In this document: positions 1-8,116 of the stretch, one piece after another
How the letters are laid out: each line of letters begins with the position of its first letter
Numbering within the stretch: position 1 is the stretch's first letter
From: JBBIJO01 sp037445895
Lineage (GTDB): Bacteria > Bacteroidota > Ignavibacteria > Kapaibacteriales > UBA2268
DNA: 64,000 nt
Assembly (NCBI GenBank): GCA_037445895.1
Contig: JBBIJO010000002.1
Span: 62,001 to 126,000, forward strand
Reading direction: 5' to 3'
Program-made: the position numbers and the translations under genes
Notes under the pieces: model-generated
What the model was told of the DNA's origin: nothing
The model's database searches: none
The model's input: the letters and a program-made list of their open reading frames with translations, nothing else

Positions 1-1
1 A

Positions 2-340
2 GATATAATTCAAATTTTGAAGCAATCCACTCTCCTTTGGCTAATGTTCGAGGATACAATTCGTTCACCGGGAAAATTATATGAGTATTTTGGAGCTCAA
101 AAACCTATACTAATCTGTGCCCCCGATGGTTATATGAAACGCCTTGCCTTGGAATCGCAATCCGCCATTGCGGTAGAGCCTCGCGACGTCGACGGAATTC
201 AGCAAGCCTTAAATACTTTCTATGATATGTGGCTCCAGTCGGCTCTTCCAATCCCTACGCGAGAATTTATTGAACAATTCGATAGGAAAAAACTCACACA
301 AGAATTGGCAAAACAATTATCATTATCGAGCAATTTGTAA
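2..340 (+). CDS. Glycosyltransferase, C-terminal fragment (gene enters from the left)
   Basis: The frame is open from the first bases to the TAA at 338-340, so this is the 3' end of a gene that starts outside the window. The visible 112 residues carry the pattern RSPGKLYEYFGAQKPIL followed by a segment ending in AVEPRDVDGIQQAL, which is how the C-terminal Rossmann half of GT-B glycosyltransferases (group 1 type) ends: the donor-binding stretch, then the helix that packs back on the N-terminal half. The sugar and acceptor cannot be told from this piece. It is followed after 82 bases by a lipoprotein gene on the same strand. Confidence 0.6.
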   Translation, partial: DIIQILKQSTLLWLMFEDTIRSPGKLYEYFGAQKPILICAPDGYMKRLALESQSAIAVEPRDVDGIQQALNTFYDMWLQSALPIPTREFIEQFDRKKLTQELAKQLSLSSNL

Positions 341-412
341 CTAAAATTTTAAATTAATTTTGAAATACTTTCGTTTATGTTTTTTTACTAATTATGTTTG
401 TTTTACTTTAAC

Positions 413-418
413 AGGAGG
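413..418 (+). promoter_or_regulatory. Shine-Dalgarno site that fixes the lipoprotein start
   Basis: A perfect AGGAGG lies four bases before the ATG at 423. A longer in-frame reading from the TTG at 360 would put this site inside the gene and bury the lipoprotein signal, so the ATG at 423 is preferred. It also shows that this organism uses Shine-Dalgarno sequences at least in part. Confidence 0.7.
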
Positions 419-422
419 TTAT

Positions 423-1343
423 ATGAAGTGGAAAACTTTGTCTCTAATTATTTCACTCGCTACCTTATTGTTCTTTTTTAATGCTTGCGAAGAAACAACC
501 ACAACAACAGAAACTCCAATTCCAGCAGCACCAGACAGCTTGAAAGCAACTTCAATTAACGATTCAACTGTGAGATTGTTATGGAAATTGTCGCCCGACG
601 ACAACAAAGATTATTTCAAAGGTTACGTTCTTTATATTACCCCAGGTGCATTTCAACCTAAAGCAATTGCCAAAGGAACTACACTCTTCGAGGTTACGGG
701 ATTGAGCGCGGGGGTAATCTACACATTTGAATTGAAAGCAATCAACACCGAGGATAAGGAAAGCAACACAAGCACCAAAATCCTATGGTCTCCTGCTTTT
801 CGTTTTGTAACCAACGTTAATAACGAACCTATTCGCATTTACGAAACTGCTTCTCAATTCGGTAGCGGGCTTCAACTTTACAATCCAAACGAAGAGAAAC
901 CCAAAACTTTGAAAGTTGCAAGCGGTGAATTTTGGAACTTAGGACTCTACACCAAAGGAACAGAGCAAAGCGTTTATACTGCAACTTATATTTCGAATAA
1001 CAATCTGTATAATTTCCCTGTTCCCCCCTCTTCGGTAACCGAAATAAGCGAAGACATATTTTTAACTAACAATTTAGATAATGTTTTCGATAGCCAAGCA
1101 CTTAGCGCTCGGAATTTCAGTTCAAATTATTACATTGATTTAACTGACTCAGATTACCGAAACGGCGTTGTTATAATCGTTCGAACTAAACCCCAAGGAC
1201 AAACCGACTGGAATTATGCGAAAGTTTTAATTAAACCAGGGATAAGTGGTTTATTGCAAGGAACTGCCGACAATCGATATATCGAGTGCGTAGTTTCTTA
1301 TCAAAAGACCCCCGGTGTTCCTTATGCCAAACCTATTCAATAA
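423..1343 (+). CDS. Lipoprotein with a fibronectin type III domain
   Basis: The 306-residue product starts with a lysine-containing n-region, a hydrophobic stretch and a lipobox ending FNAC with Cys22, so it should be lipid-anchored in the cell envelope. A Thr/Glu-rich linker follows (residues 23-33). Residues about 34-115 look like a fibronectin type III fold: PDSLKATSINDSTVRLLW opens the first strands and TGLSAGVIYTFELKAIN is the typical Tyr-containing end strand. The remaining 190 residues are unassigned. Fn3 lipoproteins usually bind surfaces or other proteins, but no partner is visible. The next gene begins 19 bases after the stop and may be co-transcribed. Confidence 0.7.
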   Translation: MKWKTLSLIISLATLLFFFNACEETTTTTETPIPAAPDSLKATSINDSTVRLLWKLSPDDNKDYFKGYVLYITPGAFQPKAIAKGTTLFEVTGLSAGVIYTFELKAINTEDKESNTSTKILWSPAFRFVTNVNNEPIRIYETASQFGSGLQLYNPNEEKPKTLKVASGEFWNLGLYTKGTEQSVYTATYISNNNLYNFPVPPSSVTEISEDIFLTNNLDNVFDSQALSARNFSSNYYIDLTDSDYRNGVVIIVRTKPQGQTDWNYAKVLIKPGISGLLQGTADNRYIECVVSYQKTPGVPYAKPIQ

Positions 1344-1362
1344 CAAAATGTGGAGTCGGAAA

Positions 1363-1830
1363 ATGAAAAAACTTTCTGTTTTAGGAATTATATTGGGGCT
1401 TTTGCTGAGCACCGCGACTTTGCTCGCACAGGAAGCAAAAAAGAAAACTATTGCTCCAAAGGCTAAAATCGAAACCACAGAAAAAAAAGAGGAACAAAAA
1501 AGTCGAACCGAAACCACAACTCCCAAAAAGAAAAGTGGCAAACCGATTAAAGGGCGTGTTATTAGTTTAAGTAAATTCATTCTCGACAAAAAGGGCACTG
1601 TTAGCAAAGACGAAGCGATGAAGGAAGCCGAGGACGGTAAGCCAATTGTCTTCTTAGTTGGCGAAGGAGCAAAAGCAAAAATATACTTTGTCTTCAACGA
1701 AGATGGTTCGTTTGCAGGAAAAAAGTTAGCAAAATTTGCTTCGAACAAATTCGTTGGTATCGTTGGAACAACCAAAGTAGTGAACGGAGTTAATATAATT
1801 GTCGCCGAAATGATTGAGTCGATGGATTAA
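1363..1830 (+). CDS. Small exported lysine-rich protein, function unknown
   Basis: The 155-residue product has a clear signal peptide (MKKLSVLGIILGLLLSTATL, cut probably after LLA before Gln), then about 45 residues rich in Lys, Glu and Thr, then a more ordered domain from roughly residue 58 (GKPIKGRVISLSKFI) to the end. The C-terminal half, with a repeated pattern of valine-rich strands and FVGIVGTTKVVNG near the end, looks like a small beta domain of the kind that carries or senses a ligand, but I do not recognise the family. The ATG at 1363 is chosen because it gives the signal peptide and has GGAG at 1352-1355. A strong terminator follows directly. Confidence 0.65.
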   Translation: MKKLSVLGIILGLLLSTATLLAQEAKKKTIAPKAKIETTEKKEEQKSRTETTTPKKKSGKPIKGRVISLSKFILDKKGTVSKDEAMKEAEDGKPIVFLVGEGAKAKIYFVFNEDGSFAGKKLAKFASNKFVGIVGTTKVVNGVNIIVAEMIESMD

Positions 1831-1838
1831 ATACTTTC

Positions 1839-1872
1839 GAGCCACAAGGTAGCTGCCTTGTGGCTCTTTTTT
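1839..1872 (+). terminator. Rho-independent terminator
   Basis: GAGCCACAAGG (1839-1849) pairs perfectly with CCTTGTGGCTC (1856-1866) across a six-base loop and is followed by six T. It closes the lipoprotein/exported-protein unit and overlaps the leader of the next gene, which starts only nine bases after the T-run. Confidence 0.9.
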
Positions 1873-1880
1873 GATTGCTT

Positions 1881-2297
1881 ATGGAAAAACATATCGAAGA
1901 AATAACCAAGATGCTCGGGGTTGAACCCGAACAAAAAGAAAATGTTTGGACGTGGAAAATTGTTGACCAAGAAACCAAACAAATGATTTTTCTCTCTTTG
2001 TTTCTTGCTGTCCAATCGACAAACGATGAAAAAACTAATATCGTTTCTATTCAAAACGTTAATGGCTATTTCGAACTTCATAACTTTAAATTGATTATCC
2101 CGATAGAACCCAACGAGATTGCCTTTGTAAGCTTCGACTCGTCGGAAATTAGTTGTATGGTTGTGAGCAAAAATTGTGCTTGCTCTTTATATTCGAATGT
2201 CGATAGAAGCATTCTAAATTCCAATATAGCCGAATTGGACAATGCTTTGCTTCTTTCGGCTATGCAACTTGCTTTAATCGAAGAAACCCTTCCTTAA
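1881..2297 (+). CDS. Hypothetical protein, 138 residues
   Basis: A cytoplasmic-looking, acidic protein with no signal peptide or membrane segment. It starts MEKHIEEITKMLGVEPE and alternates helices and strands; a central stretch reads FELHNFKLIIPIEPNEIAFV. There is a Cys pair (NCACSL) at about residues 95-98. I do not recognise the family. The ATG at 1881 is preferred over the TTG two codons upstream. It precedes ybeY with a 47-base gap on the same strand, so it may be part of that unit, but nothing more can be said about its role. Confidence 0.55.
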   Translation: MEKHIEEITKMLGVEPEQKENVWTWKIVDQETKQMIFLSLFLAVQSTNDEKTNIVSIQNVNGYFELHNFKLIIPIEPNEIAFVSFDSSEISCMVVSKNCACSLYSNVDRSILNSNIAELDNALLLSAMQLALIEETLP

Positions 2298-2344
2298 TTT
2301 GGTATAATCTTTGATTGATTTTCCTTCCACAATTTCGATACTAT

Positions 2345-2764
2345 ATGGTGGTAATTAATTTTTTTAACGAGACGTCGAAAAGGAATATTCAAAAAGAAAA
2401 AATAAAAAATGTTTTGAAAAATGTATTGACATATTTTAATAAAAATGATTCCGTCTTGAATATTATTTTTGTGGAAAGCCAAGTTATCGAACAAATAAAT
2501 AAGCAATTCTTAAATCATAATTTCGTTACCGATGTAATTAGTTTCGACCTATCCGAGGAAGGAACCGATTTGGGCGAGATTTATATTTGTTTGGAGGTTG
2601 CCGAACATCAAGCAAAAGAATATAGGGTATCGTTAACCAACGAGCTACAACGCTTAGCCATCCACGGTTTGCTCCATATCCTTGGCTTCGACGACAAGAC
2701 CAAAGGAAAAAAAGAAGAAATGACTCAATTAGAAAACTATTTTTTGAAAATAATGAAACAGTAA
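2345..2764 (+). CDS. ybeY: Endoribonuclease YbeY (16S rRNA 3'-end maturation / ribosome quality control)
   Basis: The 139-residue protein matches the UPF0054/YbeY family in length and ends with the metal site HGLLHILGFDD at residues 107-117. In the family the signature is HGxLHLxGYDH with three zinc-binding histidines; here His107 and His111 are kept and the third ligand position is Asp117. An Asp at this place is, as I recall it, common in Bacteroidota, so I do not take it as a loss of function. The upstream core strand FVTDVISFDLSEEGTDLGEIYI is also typical. The ATG at 2345 is preferred to a TTG ten codons earlier. Two bases separate it from the smg-like gene, so the two are very likely co-translated. 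Confidence 0.92.
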   Translation: MVVINFFNETSKRNIQKEKIKNVLKNVLTYFNKNDSVLNIIFVESQVIEQINKQFLNHNFVTDVISFDLSEEGTDLGEIYICLEVAEHQAKEYRVSLTNELQRLAIHGLLHILGFDDKTKGKKEEMTQLENYFLKIMKQ

Positions 2765-2766
2765 TT

Positions 2767-3213
2767 ATGGAAAGACTTATCGACCTTTTAATTTATTTCT
2801 TTACCGAACTTTCGCAAAAAAAACATATCGGAGCATTGAATATCAAAGAATTACTGCATTTAGGTTACTCGCGTTCGGAAATTTCGCTTGCTCTAAGTTG
2901 GATTTTGGAAAGATTGGGAAACAAGCAAAAAACTATATTCGTAACTGCTCAGCCAACAAATGCGTCCCGACGATACCCCCGCAAAGCAGAAAAAGACTTG
3001 TTTACTCCCGATGGGTGGAGCGAATTGAACCAATTATACACACTCGGAATAATAACACTCGAACAAATGGAAATATTTATAGATAAGGCAACAATAATGG
3101 GACTACGCCGAATAAATGCAGAACAAGTGAAAAAAATAGCTGGCGGTTTTATCTTCGACAATACCAGTGCAATTAATTTATTGAACTTTAAGGAAAACAG
3201 CACCCTTAACTAA
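2767..3213 (+). CDS. Smg/DUF494 family protein
   Basis: 148 residues with the features of the Smg (DUF494) family: an N-terminal helix MERLIDLLIYFF, a segment around LGYSRSEISLALSWILERL, and a C-terminal half with FTPDGWSELNQLYTLGIIT leading into a helix that ends the fold. In Proteobacteria smg lies beside dprA and topA homologues and has no firmly known biochemical role; here its neighbour is ybeY. It is probably cytoplasmic. About 210 bases of AT-rich DNA without a recognisable element separate its stop from the convergent restriction-modification locus. Confidence 0.75.
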   Translation: MERLIDLLIYFFTELSQKKHIGALNIKELLHLGYSRSEISLALSWILERLGNKQKTIFVTAQPTNASRRYPRKAEKDLFTPDGWSELNQLYTLGIITLEQMEIFIDKATIMGLRRINAEQVKKIAGGFIFDNTSAINLLNFKENSTLN

Positions 3214-3423
3214 TTCACGATTTCCATTAGATTAATGAAAAATTTATTGCTTTTGCATATATCGATAACAAGAATATGGAGATAACTCGTAAATTCCTCT
3301 CAATTTTTTCTCGAATATCAAAAAAATTCAATATAACATCATTCCTACCACAATCAAATAAATTTACAACAATAAAAGGCACAATGGAAAAAATTATGAA
3401 ATATAAATATACTTTTAATAATA

Positions 3424-4677
3424 TCATATCCATTCCTCTGTTAGTTTATCTATGTTTTTCATTGCATCGATTGTTTTTTGCAACACATTCACTACTTTTA
3501 TGAAATGCTGAATATCTTCGGCAGATAAGCTTATCCTATGTTTCTTTCGCTCCTTTAACCATTTGTCGAGCACTTGGTAGCCGCCAATATAAAAATTCCA
3601 AATTTCCTCTGGAACTGGTTCAAAGTATCGTTCGCTATTAATCCATACTCTACCTTTTTCGTATGCTACTTTTTCAACTTCGAAGTTATTGCCAGCCCCT
3701 TGCATTTTACAAATATTTTTAGCATAGGATTTTTTCAATAAATGATGTTCTATCAAATCAAATCCAATCTCTGAAAGTTTATTAAATAAATTTTCATTAT
3801 CTGTGAACGGTATTCTCGGAAAATCAATTTTCAGAAATTCAAGATATTTTGTTCTGTATGTCGGGCTGTGCAATATGGCATAAATATAACCCAAAATTTG
3901 TTCAGGTGTGTATTTCGTATTGTATTTTGATTTCATATATTGTCTAAATTCATTAATGAAATTGTCGCTTTTTTCGCCATCTTTGGAAAGGTAATTATTG
4001 TTGTTGTTGCTGCTATTTTGATAAGTATATAATGGAGCAATGTAAGTCTGAGCAGAAAGATAATTAATATCTAAAATAGTATTACATACGAAAATTTGTT
4101 GCCATTCTTTTGTATTTTCAGCGGTCCTTCTAAGAATTAATCCATAATTGCTATGATTAATAAAATGTTGCATAACGTTAAAACGACTTGTACCTGAATC
4201 AATAAAATTTCGATCATAATAAATAAATCTAATATCGAATGGCCTATAACTATAAGGTAGTATATTTGATTCATCGTATTTTCCACCACTTAAAGCATTA
4301 TCAATTTTCCAATCCCTTGTATCTTTTAAATTAAATTTTTGTATTATTTCTCTTTTATCTACTTTAAAAAATTCCTTTATATTTTCTTGTAATGTGGTTT
4401 TATTATACGAAACTAAAAAATTGTCTCTATGTGTTTTAACACCGCTTGAATATAATCTAAATATTTCAATAATCTTTAAACCTTCATCATATTTATTTTT
4501 TAAGTCAAAATCTTTGGGAGCAAAAAAGTAATGTTCTTCCTTTGGTTTCAATTCGAACCAATTGACAGTATCAATAGTGTTTTTCCAAAGAAAATCGTAT
4601 TTACTTTCTTTTTTACCGTAAAGGTCGAAATAATAGACACTACATTTAGCTTTGGAATTTGTTGCTTTACTTTTCAT
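3424..4677 (-). CDS. C-terminal (target-recognition) half of a split restriction-modification enzyme
   Basis: 417 residues that resemble the C-terminal specificity domain of single-chain Type ISP/IIG enzymes (Pfam Type_ISP_C). Near the start, VYYFDLYGKKESKYDFL is the strand pair that in intact enzymes directly follows the methyltransferase core; later come ILPYSYRPFDIRFIYYD and GLILRRTAENTKEW, and a C-terminal helical part with WNFYIGGYQVLDKWLKER, all typical of this domain. It lacks any methyltransferase or nuclease motif, so it cannot act alone. It should choose the DNA target for the product of the gene at 5091-6929, two genes upstream. Whether the two halves assemble in trans is unknown. 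The start is the ATG at 4677; no good ribosome site precedes it. Confidence 0.75.
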   Translation of the reverse strand: MKSKATNSKAKCSVYYFDLYGKKESKYDFLWKNTIDTVNWFELKPKEEHYFFAPKDFDLKNKYDEGLKIIEIFRLYSSGVKTHRDNFLVSYNKTTLQENIKEFFKVDKREIIQKFNLKDTRDWKIDNALSGGKYDESNILPYSYRPFDIRFIYYDRNFIDSGTSRFNVMQHFINHSNYGLILRRTAENTKEWQQIFVCNTILDINYLSAQTYIAPLYTYQNSSNNNNNYLSKDGEKSDNFINEFRQYMKSKYNTKYTPEQILGYIYAILHSPTYRTKYLEFLKIDFPRIPFTDNENLFNKLSEIGFDLIEHHLLKKSYAKNICKMQGAGNNFEVEKVAYEKGRVWINSERYFEPVPEEIWNFYIGGYQVLDKWLKERKKHRISLSAEDIQHFIKVVNVLQKTIDAMKNIDKLTEEWI

Positions 4678-4696
4678 ATCATAGAGTTATAATAAA

Positions 4697-5062
4697 TTAA
4701 AATAACGGCTCCTGAGAATATTTTTTCGGTTCAGTCGAAGCATCGACTTTCTTTTGTTCCCGAGAATTATCTTCATTTTCGTCTTTTGAATAATATTTGT
4801 AAATTTCTTCGAGGCGTTTCTTTTCTTCAATTTCGAGTTCTTTGGCTTCTTCGCCACTTCGCCGCTTTTCGACAGCAATTTTATACAATCTTAGAAATTC
4901 ATCGTAATCTTTCCTTGCTTTATCTTCGGGGTCATCTTTGCTGTAGTTGAACGAATGTCTGACTCCATTGACAAGCTCAACTATTATAGTGCCATTATCC
5001 AGTGAAATTGATAGAATTTTATCTGTGTCATAACTTTCGCCAAAATATCTTAAATTTTTCAT
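4697..5062 (-). CDS. Small ORF inserted between the two halves of the restriction-modification enzyme
   Basis: A 121-residue protein of no family I know. Residues 1-45 look like a small beta-sheet (KILSISLDNGTIIVELVNGV then RHSFNYS); residues about 48-95 are a highly charged helix rich in Lys, Glu and Arg; the tail is acidic/polar and ends in QEPLF. It sits exactly where intact homologues would continue from the methyltransferase core into the specificity domain, 28 bases after the stop of one half and 19 bases before the start of the other. TCG/CGA sites are denser here than in either flanking half. It could be a regulator, an inhibitor or an accessory subunit; nothing in the sequence decides. 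Confidence 0.55.
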   Translation of the reverse strand: MKNLRYFGESYDTDKILSISLDNGTIIVELVNGVRHSFNYSKDDPEDKARKDYDEFLRLYKIAVEKRRSGEEAKELEIEEKKRLEEIYKYYSKDENEDNSREQKKVDASTEPKKYSQEPLF

Positions 5063-5090
5063 AGCTACGTTTTATTATTGTAATTAATAA

Positions 5091-6929
5091 TTAATGGTTA
5101 TTCTTTATTAGCAAGGTAATACAGACGCCCTGTTTAATATCGAATACATTTTCGTCTTTCGTTCCGTTCGGAGAGGTCTCCCCAATACGTGAATTACCGT
5201 GTAAATTAAGTATATAAATTTCACTAAAATCTTTAAGCAATTCCTGTCTCATTCCCCTGTGAATCAATCCGTCGAGGAAAGAATTATTTGTTATAATTCC
5301 GATTATACCTTTTTCAACATTTTCCATTTTCCAATGTGCAAAACGTATAAATTTAATATAGTCATCGGATAATGGTTGTATGTTTCTTTCCGATTTGACA
5401 GCTTCCTTATACCTATTCATTTTTTCCTCGGCAATAAAACCGGTTTTATTACTGCTACTTACTGAATAAGGGGGGTTACCAAGTATAACCAGTATTTCTT
5501 TATTCTTAATTTTATTTGCTTCCTTTCCCTCTTTCGAAAGACTCGGCATTATAGGAAACGATTCTGGTTCTTTGTTAGTAAGTGTATTTGTTAAGTATAT
5601 ATTTAATCTTTTATCTGGTTGGATTGAATAGCCTTGCTCTTTCAGGTATTCGGATATTTTAAGATGTGCAACAACATAAGGAGCAACCAACAACTCAAAT
5701 CCGTAAAAATTATTTATTAGTTGTTCGTTCAACACTTTGTTTACTGTTTGCTTGTCCCCAATTCGTCTTGATTGTTCTAATGCTTGTTTGAATACATTTA
5801 ATAGAAAAGTCCCAGTGCCACAAGCAAAATCAAGGACGGTAACATTTTTCCCTAAAAATCCATCCTGTATTTCAAATTTATTTTTCAAAATACTTTCAAT
5901 TGACCTAACAATAAAAGAAACAACGGGTTCAGGCGTATAATACACACCTCTTATTTTTCTTTGTTTAGGGTCATAATGGCGCAAAAAGTCTTCATAGAAA
6001 AATATGAACGGGTCGTTAAATCCTTTTTCTTTGCTTCGATATTCAGCAAATTCCTTTTTGATTGCCGACATATCGGTAACCTTCAAAATGCTTATAATTT
6101 CGTCAACCGCCCAAACAATTTCGCTTGGAAAGTTATCCAATCGGTGAAACAATTCCTTAATCAATGGAAATGTATCTGGTAGAAGTGAATGTGCTGTTGC
6201 TTTATTAAGTTCAGTAAGTGGGTCATTGCAATTCAATGCTGCAAGGAATAAACCGTAGGTAATAGTTTGCGAGTAAATATCGGCAAAATATTTTTCGTCA
6301 AGTGTAGGAATTAAGGTATCTTTAAATGCTCCATAGATTCCTTTTATTAAATTTGATTCATCGCTTTCATCTTGCAACACAGCATAACAGTATTCTCTTA
6401 AAAATTTAGCTTTTTCCGATAGTCTTAATGCTAAATCACGTGTTTTATAAATTGTTTCAGGCCGAGATTCAAAGAACAACTTAAAAAGTTTTGATAGTTC
6501 ATCAATCCTTGTTTGTTCAACTTTGAATCTTTTGTTCTGCAAATTGTAATCCGCAAAAAGCTGGACGTCCCGGGTAGGTTCACCTTTTTTAATAAGATAG
6601 AAATGAAGGTAATCGGTAACTATGATGTTTTCCGATAATTGTTTATATCTTTCTAATTGTTTTGAATCAAGAATCTTTGTCAGGTTTTCACCAATTCTCT
6701 TAGTTTCAATAAGTCCGATTGTCAGCTGTTCTTTTGTGGTTACTTTGAAGTCGGGACGTCCTTTGTCCTCTTGTTTAGTGGGTTCGTGTTTTATTGTTAA
6801 GTTTCTTTTAATATACTCTTTTTCGAAAGAAGAAAGCAAATTTTGCAAATGAGTTCTGAACGTAAGTTCTGAACTTTCGGAATCAACAAGGTAATCGTGT
6901 TGAATGTTTTTAAAATACCTTTGAAACAT
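5091..6929 (-). CDS. Nuclease-methyltransferase half of a split Type ISP/IIG-like restriction-modification enzyme
   Basis: 612 residues. The N-terminus has a PD-(D/E)xK nuclease pattern: Pro59-Asp60 in GRPDF and Glu75-Thr-Lys77 in GLIETK. The middle is helical. An adenine-N6 methyltransferase core follows, with the SAM-binding motif LDFACGTG (Asp367-Gly373) and the catalytic motif NPPY starting at Asn485. The chain stops after DIKQGVCITLLIKNNH, which is in the middle of the core fold of intact homologues; the missing remainder is encoded at 3424-4677. There is no Walker A or helicase motif, so it is not a full Type ISP enzyme with a translocase. The restriction activity may be lost, altered or dependent on reassembly. 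Base composition is less TCG/CGA-rich than the host genes around it, which suggests transfer. Confidence 0.8.
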   Translation of the reverse strand: MFQRYFKNIQHDYLVDSESSELTFRTHLQNLLSSFEKEYIKRNLTIKHEPTKQEDKGRPDFKVTTKEQLTIGLIETKRIGENLTKILDSKQLERYKQLSENIIVTDYLHFYLIKKGEPTRDVQLFADYNLQNKRFKVEQTRIDELSKLFKLFFESRPETIYKTRDLALRLSEKAKFLREYCYAVLQDESDESNLIKGIYGAFKDTLIPTLDEKYFADIYSQTITYGLFLAALNCNDPLTELNKATAHSLLPDTFPLIKELFHRLDNFPSEIVWAVDEIISILKVTDMSAIKKEFAEYRSKEKGFNDPFIFFYEDFLRHYDPKQRKIRGVYYTPEPVVSFIVRSIESILKNKFEIQDGFLGKNVTVLDFACGTGTFLLNVFKQALEQSRRIGDKQTVNKVLNEQLINNFYGFELLVAPYVVAHLKISEYLKEQGYSIQPDKRLNIYLTNTLTNKEPESFPIMPSLSKEGKEANKIKNKEILVILGNPPYSVSSSNKTGFIAEEKMNRYKEAVKSERNIQPLSDDYIKFIRFAHWKMENVEKGIIGIITNNSFLDGLIHRGMRQELLKDFSEIYILNLHGNSRIGETSPNGTKDENVFDIKQGVCITLLIKNNH

Positions 6930-7044
6930 AGGTATCGGTCAACTCAATCAAATTGAATTAAGAAAATGCAAATATAATAGAAAAACATAATAGATGATAA
7001 ATCGGAAATTTTATTTAAGAATTGAATTAATCGTCGAATTTTGT

Positions 7045-7398
7045 TCAATAATTTTCGCCTTTGCTTTGCAATTCCAATCTTTTCTCTTCAATCCAGTTAA
7101 GTTTGTTAAGCAGCGATGCGGCAAGGTCGATCTTTCTTGCATTAGCGTAATTAATCAATGCTATAAAAACGTCGGCAGCTTCGTCGGCAAGTTTTTCGTG
7201 TGGTATGGTTTTGCCTTTCCATATTTTTTTCTCTGCATTTGCCAGTTCCCCAGCTTCGCCGTTGAGTTCAAGGCAAAAGAACTCGGGCGCTCGTTGGGCG
7301 AAAAACTCGGATTGATATTTGTCGAACGAAAGTAAGACTTCGGGAAGATTTGTAGCAATAATTTGAATTAATTTTCGGAAGACATCGCTATTGTTCAT
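7045..7398 (-). CDS. MazG-like nucleotide pyrophosphohydrolase
   Basis: A 117-residue all-alpha protein with the metal-binding pattern of the MazG/dUTPase-like superfamily: CLELNGEAGELANAEKK provides the ExxE helix and LADEAADVFIALINYA the ExxD helix. Such enzymes hydrolyse non-canonical or excess NTPs to NMP and pyrophosphate; the substrate cannot be read off. The ATG at 7398 lies inside the end of the response regulator gene, giving an 11-base overlap, so translation is probably coupled. The length suits a single-domain MazG-like protein rather than the two-domain E. coli MazG. Confidence 0.75.
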   Translation of the reverse strand: MNNSDVFRKLIQIIATNLPEVLLSFDKYQSEFFAQRAPEFFCLELNGEAGELANAEKKIWKGKTIPHEKLADEAADVFIALINYANARKIDLAASLLNKLNWIEEKRLELQSKGENY

Positions 7399-8089
7399 AG
7401 GATTGCTCTTGGTCCTCGTTTTCGCGGATACGGTATCCAACACCACGAATGCTTTGAATTAGTGGTTGCGAGTTTTCGTCGAATTCAAGTTTTTTTCGTA
7501 GCCGCTTGATATAAACATCGATGATATTCGATTCGGGTTCGAAGTTATATCGCCAAACGTGTTGGACAATGTTGCTTCGGCTTACAATTCGATTCTTATT
7601 GCGCATAAGGTATTCGAGCAAAGCATACTCTTTCGTGGTTAGTTCGATTTCTTTCCCGAATCGATATGCAAGGTGCGAAACTGTGTCCAAAACCAAATCG
7701 CCACAACGGAGTTTTGTTGTCTTTTCCGTTATTGTTCGCCTTAAAATCGAACGTAAACGCGCGGTAAGTTCTTCGAAGCTAAAAGGCTTAGGCAAGTAAT
7801 CGTCGGCACCAAGGTCTAAACCCTGGACACGGTCTTGGGTTGCTCCGCGTGCAGTCAACATCATAATCGGAGTAGCTACCATAGCGTTTCTCAATTCCTG
7901 TAAGATGGAAAAACCATCCATCCCGGGTAGCATCACATCTAAAAGAATTGCATCGTATTGATTGTTCATTGCCAATTGTAAACCTTCGCGGCCATCGTAA
8001 GCAAGGTCAACAATATATTTCTCCTCTTCTAAACCGTGTTTTAGAAAATTCGCAACTTTCTTTTCGTCTTCAACAATTAAGATTCTCAT
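7388..8089 (-). CDS. OmpR/PhoB-family response regulator
   Basis: 233 residues with an N-terminal receiver domain and a C-terminal winged-helix DNA-binding domain. The receiver has the acidic pair Glu7-Asp8, the phospho-acceptor Asp51 (in LLDVMLPGMDG), Thr79 and Lys101 (in YLPKPF), all intact. The output domain shows the OmpR-type ending TKEYALLEYLMRNK, then the recognition helix region and the beta wing IRGVGYRI. No histidine kinase is present on either side, so its sensor must be elsewhere. It begins 27 bases after the stop of a large secreted-protein gene and overlaps the MazG-like gene downstream, so the three may share a transcript. Confidence 0.92.
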   Translation of the reverse strand: MRILIVEDEKKVANFLKHGLEEEKYIVDLAYDGREGLQLAMNNQYDAILLDVMLPGMDGFSILQELRNAMVATPIMMLTARGATQDRVQGLDLGADDYLPKPFSFEELTARLRSILRRTITEKTTKLRCGDLVLDTVSHLAYRFGKEIELTTKEYALLEYLMRNKNRIVSRSNIVQHVWRYNFEPESNIIDVYIKRLRKKLEFDENSQPLIQSIRGVGYRIRENEDQEQSYEQ

Positions 8090-8116
8090 CGCAACTTTAT
8101 TAAATTTTCAACAAAA

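Noticed and set aside
3227..3433. Minus-strand ORF of 68 codons overlapping the end of the R-M gene
   Set aside because: Hydrophobic but of AT-rich random character, no ribosome site, no family; overlaps the stop of a real gene by chance ATGA.
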